Assembly: GCA_031841125.1 (NCBI GenBank) | Contig: CM063114.1 | Location: forward strand, 7,750,001 to 7,814,000 | Length of the DNA stretch: 64,000 bases | Direction of reading: 5' to 3' | Source: Acanthococcus lagerstroemiae | Taxonomy: Eukaryota; Arthropoda; Insecta; Hemiptera; Eriococcidae | Part shown: positions 53,801 to 62,800 of the stretch, one piece after another | Numbering within the stretch: the first letter of the stretch is position 1 | Layout: every line of letters starts with the position of its first letter | Notes under the pieces: model-generated | Seen by the model: the letters and a program-made list of their open reading frames with translations, nothing else | What the model was told of the DNA's origin: nothing | Database searches by the model: none | Made by a program: the position numbers and the translations under genes

Positions 53801-56800
53801 ATACTGAATTTCAACTCCTAGATCCAGGCTGTCTGTGACTGTGCTGTCAAGGTAACAGAAGTCATTAATTCCAGGGACGTACCGAAGAGTTTTCTGGGGG
53901 GGGGGTAAAAATTGTGAAGGTCCTAACTGACTCAACTCAGAATTCCCAAGTACCTATCAAAGCAAAAAAAAAAACTTTCAACTTGGATTTTCCCAACTCG
54001 CCTGACTAAAATGGTAAAATTTCCCAACTGCTGACTAAAAAATTCCTACCGGGAAGGGGGGATAAAGACTCCCTCCCTGCTCCCTGTTGGTACGTCCCTC
54101 ATCCTGATTTATATTAAACTGATGGAGGATCTCTGCAACTTCCAGCACTCTGTTCTTTCCTTCATTTACCTTCAAGTCAAGACTAGTGTAAACCTCATTG
54201 AAGCAGTTTAGGGTATCCTCGAGAGCCTCAGCAGATGTAGCCACTGAGGCACAGTCATCAGCGATATAAGTCCTACGGCACTTAGTCTTAACTTTGAGGC
54301 GGCGCAGATCGAACAGATTGCCATCCACCGATGTGATATGCAAAGACTCCTAGACTACAGCTTAAGGTCCACAAGGTGCATCACAGCATCTGTAAGAGCA
54401 ATGAATAGCGTTGGTGCCAGCACGCAGCCTTGCTTCACACCACAGCAGGCAGTGAAGGGAGCACTGGGCCCACCGCTAAGCATGACGTGGGCAACATTTT
54501 GAGTGTGAAGTTGTTGAATGATCTGCAGCATCCTGGGGGACAGCCAAACTTCTAAATGACTTTCCGTAACATTTCTCTATCCACTGTGTTGAACGCATTT
54601 TTCAAGTCCACAAAGGAGATGAAAAGTTCCACGTGTTGTTCCCTGGCTTTTTCCATGAGCTGACGAAGAGTAAATATGTCTGAGATTCCTCTACTTTTTT
54701 GGAAGCCAGCGCTAGAGACTGAAGTTACTCGTTCTATGATTTGTACCAGCCGTCGATTACTTTCGCAAACAACTTGCCTGCGGTGGACAAAAGAGAGATG
54801 CCTCTGTAGTTTCCACAGTCATACACATCGTTTTTCCTTTGATAGATTTTGATTATATTCGCAGCTTGAAAGTCGGGTGGTACTTCTGCGCTCGTTCAGA
54901 TGTTTGTCATTAGCTGGTGAAGTCTAACGTGTAGCTCCCTGCGTCCAGTCTTGAGCAGCTCTGCGAGGATTCCATCGGGCCCAGGTGCTTTGTTGTAGGC
55001 ATGCTTTTTAAAGCCTTACGTAGCTCGGCCATTGTGGTGGGGAGGGGGATGATCTAGCTCTATTACCACTCCATACTGCGGTAGCAGACTGTCTGCATTC
55101 CTATCCACTTGTGTGCCCTGATTCATCAGCTCACTAAAGTGCTCTACCCAACGACCTTCAATGGCACCAGTTTCCCAGAGGAGAGCGCCAGTCTTATCCC
55201 GGATTGGCGCCGCAGCAGCTCTAGGGGGGCCATATAGTTCTTTTATAGCCTGGAAGAAGTTGCGATGGTCATGGTCATCAGCAAATCTCTGGATTTCCTC
55301 TGCTTTACCTGTGAGCTATTCGTTTTTGAGCCTTCTGGTTTCCTTTGGGAGCTCTCTCTTGGACTCCCGCAAAACCTTCTGGTACTGTTGATTGGAAGGG
55401 CAGCTCAAGACTGGCTTGCAGCTCATTTCTGCTCTTGATGAGGGGGACTATCTGATCCTCGTTTTCGTTGAACCAATCAGGGCACCTCTTCTTGACTGTC
55501 CTGAGCACTTCTGCCCCTGCTTTGAGAACACAGGACTTGATATTATCCCAGCAGTTCTTGACAGCGTCACCGGGTGCAGCTTTTTCCTCCAACTCCCCCG
55601 TCTAAGTAGCCACAAACCGCACCTTAACCTCCTGGTTCCTTAGTCCTGACATTTAACCGAGGTTGCGTTTTTGAGCTTCCCACTCTCCTGGCCTTGATTG
55701 GCTTGAAAACCATACGGCTAACTAGGAGGAAGTGATCAGTGTCACAGGCTGCACTACGCTTTGCCTTGATGCTCAGTACCTCTTGTATATGCCTCTGCCT
55801 CACAATCACGTAGTCTATCATGTGTCCATGCTTCGATCTGGGTTGCACCTACGTAGCTCTATGGTGTGCCTTCAATTGGAAGTAGGCGTTGGTGATTGCC
55901 AGGCCATGAGAGGCACACAGCCCCAGGAGTAGCTCTCCGTTTGCGTTCACTTTTCCTATCCCATGTCTGCTCAATACTCTTCCAGCAGCAATGTGGTCTT
56001 TCCGTATCGTTATAATTATTGGAAAGAGCGTAAAAAGTAGAATTTTTTTTAATTGGACCCCCGATTCAAAAATGAGTACTCACATTGAAAAAAGCTTATC
56101 AGTAAACGCTGTGTCACATACTACGTGGCTCTTGAACTTCGAATCACGGGTTCTCAAAAAACTGATTTTGTTAGTTGGTTCTATTACGCTTAACAGCGTT
56201 AATTTGTGCTATTGAAATAAGTCATGTATATTATTTACAATTTCAAGTTGAAGTATAGCAGGAAACTTGTTCTCGATAGATCCTTCGTTCCATTCTGTGG
56301 ATGCATGTACATTATGGGATAGATCCATGTGTTGAATTGCATATTTTATCCATGAAAAACTCTTTTAGCTCTTCACATATTCAACTTTTCTGCAACCAAC
56401 ATCCATTTCTGCATAAACACAAACTACCCATCCGTGTATTCCATTCTTGGAAAAGGTGTGGGGATTGTTCAGAAATCCTAGTTTATCAATATTGACCTCT
56501 GCTCCCAAAGAGAAAAAAAAATCTCTACTGCGTAGGAACCTATGTACCATAAACTGGGGTATCTTGGAACACACTTGTAACCTAGGACACACCAACAGGC
56601 TTGCACAGCATCCATGAATTTCGACAGTTCATTACTCATGCTCATAAGTGACCGGAGAGGTTCAGATATTAGCTTTTAAGCCGGCAAATAGGTGGCTCTA
56701 ACGTATGTCTGCTGGTATGTTCCAAGTTACCCAGCTGTTCCAAGATACCCCATTTGACGGTAGTTCAACTTGTAGGATTCATTAAATTTTCTAGAAACTA

Positions 56801-59800
56801 TCATAATAGATTCTCTCATAATTTCATAAATGTCTTCGTCTTGCTCCACAGATGTTACAGTTAGCTGGCTTAGAAGACCAAATCATATACTTTGTACTGG
56901 AAGACTATCAAATAATTTGTGATACGATATTTGACTACGTTAACAGTCTACTGGCTTCTGGAGAGGTAAGAAAACTCAATGTTGAAATTCAACGAGCTCG
57001 GCTGGTCGTAATTTACAGTTCAGGAACTATTGTGCTGTAGCTTTGTTGTCAGTATGTCCTACAAAGTTGACCTAATGCACCTAGTATTCGGAAACGTAGT
57101 TGGATTAAAACTAATTTTTCAAATACCGAGAAGGATATAGCAAATGAATATGATTCGACTGCAGCTGCATATTTGTTTTTAAATTTAGATTCCGGGATTA
57201 TATCAAGTAGAGGAATTCGAAACGCTTTGTTCGCCATTAAGAGACTCGTTGAATCAACGCGATTTCCAAGGAACTGCGTGCCAATTTTTCACAGAACGTA
57301 CGTTATGCGAATGTTTTATTTTTGTTTGAAATGGTCTGGGACAGCTGAGCGGATTATCATTTTTGTTCATTTGGCGGGGATTGCTTCTAGGGGTGAAGAA
57401 AAATATTCACGTGATTATAATCGCAGACTTTACGTTTACCGAAACTACCAGTCGGTGGATATCGAACCCAGTAATCCGACGCAGATGTCAGACAATCTGG
57501 CTGCGCGACTGGAGTGTCGAGACTAAGTATTCTGTGCTACAGTCTACATTGAAAAAGTGAGTTCCTGTGGTATCATGCAAATTTTGAAAATAACGAAGAA
57601 GGGGCCGATCAGATACGAGTTTGCTCTCGTGTTCTTTCAACTTGACCTCCTTGAGGATCTTAGTAATGAAACAGAGTAAATAGGTACTCGAACTCTTCCA
57701 GAAATTCCGAAGATACGGAGACAAGTGCTAGAAATTCGGAGCTCCACGTCGACGACTCGTTCCTGAGTTACTTTTTGGAAATAAACGAAGATGCGAAAAC
57801 CTGGATGACCGTAACACCTCGACATTTTACTGCGTTTGTCAAAACTTACCAGCAGATAAAGCTGGATAAAGAAACATTCATCACCGATAATAAGCAGAAA
57901 TTGAAGGTTCGTTTCTTGGCCCTCAAATTTACGTAATTGCTTCAAGTATTATTATTTGTATGCAGCTTATACGTAGTGAGCTCAGAATCGGAAAAATAAC
58001 TTTTTGCAGAAGTATCGAATGCACAATATTTATTATTAAAAACAGAAAATCATCCGATTACTATGCCACTACACTATAACTAGGTACTAAATATGAGCAA
58101 ATCAGGACTCATTTATTGGGTTTAATTCCTGATTTTTATTGAAGCATCTATTGATACCGAATTCTGCCCCTTATTGTGGTCAATTATAAGTAGGTATTTA
58201 AAGTGATGGAGCCAGAACCAAGAAAATGCGAATGGGACCAAGATGTGAACCCCGAATATTAGAATATCTATGACCCGATGCCACCATGTCTCCACTCATT
58301 CCCCATCTTGTTTTTGGTCTTCCTCTTTTACGTTTACGGTCGTATAGGATCCATTCTGTTACATTTTTAGCCCACCTATCGTTACCCATCCTTGCCGCAT
58401 GCCCTGCGTACCTAAATTTCATCTTGACTTTGTATCCTGTATCTGTTGCCCCAGTTCTATCCCTTTTTTCTCTATTTCTAATTCTATCATTCCTTCTTAA
58501 TTCCTAAGATACTTCTTTCCATTGCTCTTTGCGTGTTTTTTTATTTTGCTCCATGTGTTTTTGTGGGGGCCCATGTCTGAGCTCCATAACTCAGTAGGTA
58601 ATGGGAGTACGCATGATTCCATAATTCTAACTTTAAATTTCAGCTCCATCCCATCTTTAAAAACTCACCATAGAACCCAATAGCTCTTCCAGGCCTGTGT
58701 TCCCCTTTTAGTATCTTCTTTATCCACCCCACTCCCCCCGAAGGAAAGCATCTGACCCCAAATACATATATTCGCTCATTTTTCCTGTGTTCACGCCTTC
58801 AACCACCAGCTGACTCACTTCATTTTCAATCATATTATATTTTGTCTTTAGTCTGTTTCCCCCGCACCTCACTTGCTGTGAATAGCTCCCCTGCCATCCT
58901 GCTCAGTTCCTGTACATTTTTACATATCAAAATGATATCTAGTAACCCCTAAATACCTGTATGTTAAATTCCATTTATTTCCTATTGTATGTGTAGGGGA
59001 GACTGGGGAACAGTGTAACACTTTTCGTCCATTTTGATCTGTGGACTACAAATTAATTTTGAATTCAGACTTTCAACACCTCACCTGAAAGATACAACCT
59101 TTTTGGCTACATTTTGGCGTTATTACTGTCTGAAAATATCAAAACCTGAAGAATCTAGAAATTATTTTATCGGTGTACTTTTTTGTTGCACTGTACCCTA
59201 GTACCTGGATATAGTGTAACACTGCCAAAAAGTTGATACGGTAATCATTTAGCTTGGAAACATCCAGAATTTTCTGAATAATAGATCCAAAAATCTCTTA
59301 GTACAACGTACAAACTACAGTTTTATCAAAATTAGCGGATACCAGAAATATCAAAATGTAAGCATTTCATAAACAGAAGTACACAGACGTATGTAAGAAA
59401 GAAATACCTTTATACACAGATGTATGGAAGAAAAAAAATACTGTTACACTGTTTCCCAATAGCCCATCAACCATCACATCATTTTATCAAGTATGACATA
59501 TTGTCAAAAAACAATCAAGTCAAATTCAAATTGTACTGCTCAATTTAAAAGTGCATACTTTTCTTATAATTGGTATATGTTTAGATCGTCAAAAGGATAA
59601 ATTTTAATGAGAAAAATTGTGATTCAAAAATATTTAAAATTACAGCGGAGAAAGATCAAGAAATCAATTGAATAATTTTTGGTGTAGATGAAATTTGAAA
59701 CATTGCATCCCCCCCCCCCAATAGATTCCTTTCTAAAATTACTATCTAGTAACCAAAACGGCAACGTCTTAGAGTATTATGAAGCAGTTTAATGATCACT

Positions 59801-62800
59801 GTTACACTGTTCCCATTGTTACACTATTTCCTAGTCTCCCCTACGTCTGTATCTCTATATGTATAAAAAGGGACCATCTTTTCAATCCTAGTTTTCGAGC
59901 TACTGTGGTTTTTAGGTTAAAGTCAATTTTTATGAAAAATGAAATACATAATAATTCTGGTAAGCAACACTGCTCTTTCACCTCAATTTGGTTTCCACTC
60001 CCTCTCTTCATTTTGTAGTTGCTTGCGAGTGCAATAATGTAAATTACAAGAGAAAGAGACCATGTTGTACTGCAAAAGGGAGTATTGAGTCACATCAAGG
60101 ATGATTGCCAAACGTGTAGCATGGGCTGCATGGCTGGAAAAACAAGTGGCATATCATCAGGGTTCACGTGTTCACAATTCTCAGTATGTTCTCTACTAGT
60201 AGGTAAACTGTTTCATTTACTTCTCATACTTTGAACACATTTTTCTCAACCACAATTAAAAAGCTTCCGGGTACCATTTTTCCAGCTTTGAGCTTCCAGC
60301 TACTGGCTATTAAGTATCAACAACCAGATACCTTTTATCTTTCTCTTGTTTCTTGACAGGGTCGGTTAAAATTATAATTTTATGGAAGTATCGACTATAG
60401 TATGCAGTTGGGTGCATCTTCCCACCCGTTTGCTTCTGTAGAATTATACCTGCTATGCCTAGTGCGCTGGCGTCAGTGTATACTTTGGTTTCTGCCTCTG
60501 TCCGAAACAGCTTTAGGACAGGGTGACTGACTAGGGCATCTCTGAGTGCAGTAAAAGCCCGTTGCTCTTCCTTTATTCTTTATTCTTCTTACTGTACAAA
60601 TCTTCCCAACCCCATACTGTATCCCTCTTCAGTAGTTGGGTGAGGGGGTGTGCAATGAGGGCGTATCCTTTACAAAATTCCTGAAATAGCTGGTTAGTCT
60701 GAGGAATTGTCAAACATGCTTCCCCATAGTTGGTGTTGGGAACTGTGTCACTGCTTTAGTCTTTCCATTTCTTGGTCGCACTCACCTATCCTCTGTCTCA
60801 TCTCCCAGGAATATCACTCGTTGGATAAGGAACTGGCATTTCGTAGGATTAAGGGTTAACCCTGCATCACAAAACACACCTAGTACACTCGCTTAGTTCA
60901 GGAGACAGTCTCCCCTAGCGTCTCCTCATGTATTAGAATATTATCCAAGTAGACCGCAAGCCATATTGCTTACAGGCCTTAGTATCTTATGCATGTACCA
61001 CTGAAAAATTTTTGGTGCATTGCACAGACCAAATGGTAACTTGTTTAACTCTCATTGGCCCTTGGGGCTTACAAACACTGTGTACTTCCTCGAGTTCTCT
61101 TCCATTGGGATCTGATAATATCCTGATTTCAGATCAAGGCTGGTGAACCACCTTGCTCCTACTAAATAGTCTACTAATTCTTCTATCTGGGGTAGTGGGT
61201 AGCTATCCTTCACTATTATCTGGTTCAGCTTCCTATAATCGAAGCATACTCACTTTTCTCCTAACTTCTTTCCTACTAAGATGGCCGGAGATGCATATGG
61301 AGAGTCTGATTCCCTAATCAGGTTGAAAGCTAATAGTTCCTCTACTATTGTCCCTAAGGTCTTTGGTTCTATCTTAGCCATCTAGTATGGCTGCATCCTG
61401 AAAAGCTCCTCATTTAGTAGTTTAATCGAGGCTTGCACTCCCTTGGCAGTTCCTAGGTCATCCATAGAATATGCAAACTGCGCCTTATAGGCCCACAGCA
61501 TGTCAAAAATCTCTTTCCTTGTTTCTCCATGCGTTATTTCAATTTCTATTTCTGCAAAATTAAACTTTGTTGGCGCCTTAATTAAGAAAATATCTCGGCA
61601 GTCTGCATCCTTCAGCTTTTTCTCACATTCATACCATTTGAAGGTCAGAGCAAGTGCATCCTTTACTACTTCAACATCTTGCTGTTCAATGAAAGTCTGG
61701 CTCACTAGTGAGGGTATGGCCTATACAGTCTTTGACAATTACCACCTCTATATCAGCTGCCACACTATCCACCTGCAGCTCAAATTTAGTGGATCCTAAT
61801 GTGGGTACACTACTCCCTCCATACGTGCGCAGGAGTATTGTCTAGTTATTACTCTTTGGCAACCCAACTTACCCCCTCCCTCTCCTTCCATAGTGAAAAA
61901 ACAAATTAATCATTTGTGTGCAACTCTATTATTACTCGCTCCTCTACTTACTGAAATTATTGTTCCTTTGAAATTTTAATTTGACCTCCTTGGTTAAGAA
62001 TGCTGATTCGGTCCTGTACTTATCAGCCCCCCCCCCCGCTGTTTTTATGATTTAAAGTTAGAATGATTATTGTTGAAGAGTCTTAGCTCTGTAACTTCTC
62101 GAGATTCCGAGGTACTTGGACAGAACTATACCTGTTATCACCTGTTGAGACTCTTGTACATTGATTGAATATAATATTTCGGTTGGAACTTACAGGCAGG
62201 TTTGGCTAAGTTGACTGAAGCCAGATCCATTGTCGCTCAACTGAAAGAAGATGCGGCGAAACAAGAATCAAAGTTGGCAGAAAAGCAGAGCAAGGCGAAT
62301 GCAGCGCTGGAACTGATTACAAAAACAATGCAAAATGCTAGTTTCCAGAAGACTGAAATGGAATCCTTGAAAGAAAATATTGAAAAAGAGAATGAAGCCT
62401 TATCCATCCGGTAAATACAGTTGACCTATTCCCCAGAAGGAACCCGAAATAGGTCATGGTAATGCTGCCGTCGGTTACTGTTAATAATTCCTACCAAAGA
62501 AAGTGATTACCAAGTTTCAAATTTAAATTTCTTGTCCTATAACTGAAGTGAACATGAAACTGAAAGCCCTCTTGATGAAAATCAAGGAAGCTCGAAACTG
62601 ATTTTTCTCGGGTTCTTTTCCCTAGGGATTTGAAACAGGTACATTTTCATGACCGAGACGCGCTACATGCCCGTCTTTCTGAATCATCCTGTATTGTTTT
62701 CCTGAATGTAGTGTTTGTATTCCATGAATAGAAAAAGCACTCTCTAATATCGACGTTTTGATGCTACTAGAAAGAAGCAAATCGATACCGAGCTTGCCGA

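Larger units (their letters stand above)
52110..57906 (+). other. DYNC2H1: DYNC2H1 exons 48-53: AAA4 and entry to the stalk
   Basis: Exons 52110-52220 (or from 52132), 52414-52649, 56852-56965, 57189-57297, 57391-57556 and 57684-57906. The AAA4 P-loop is GHSGFGRKS, with Arg replacing the usual Gly before Lys, as in dynein-2. [19 protein letters not shown] and [20 protein letters not shown] give the rest of the nucleotide pocket. Exon 53 has a Ser/Asn/Glu-rich linker before FLSYFLEIN. Confidence 0.9.

Noticed and set aside
60380..61710. Endogenous retrovirus
   Set aside because: Only Ty3/gypsy-type RT and RNase H traces are seen, with no envelope, LTR or integrase; called an LTR retrotransposon remnant.
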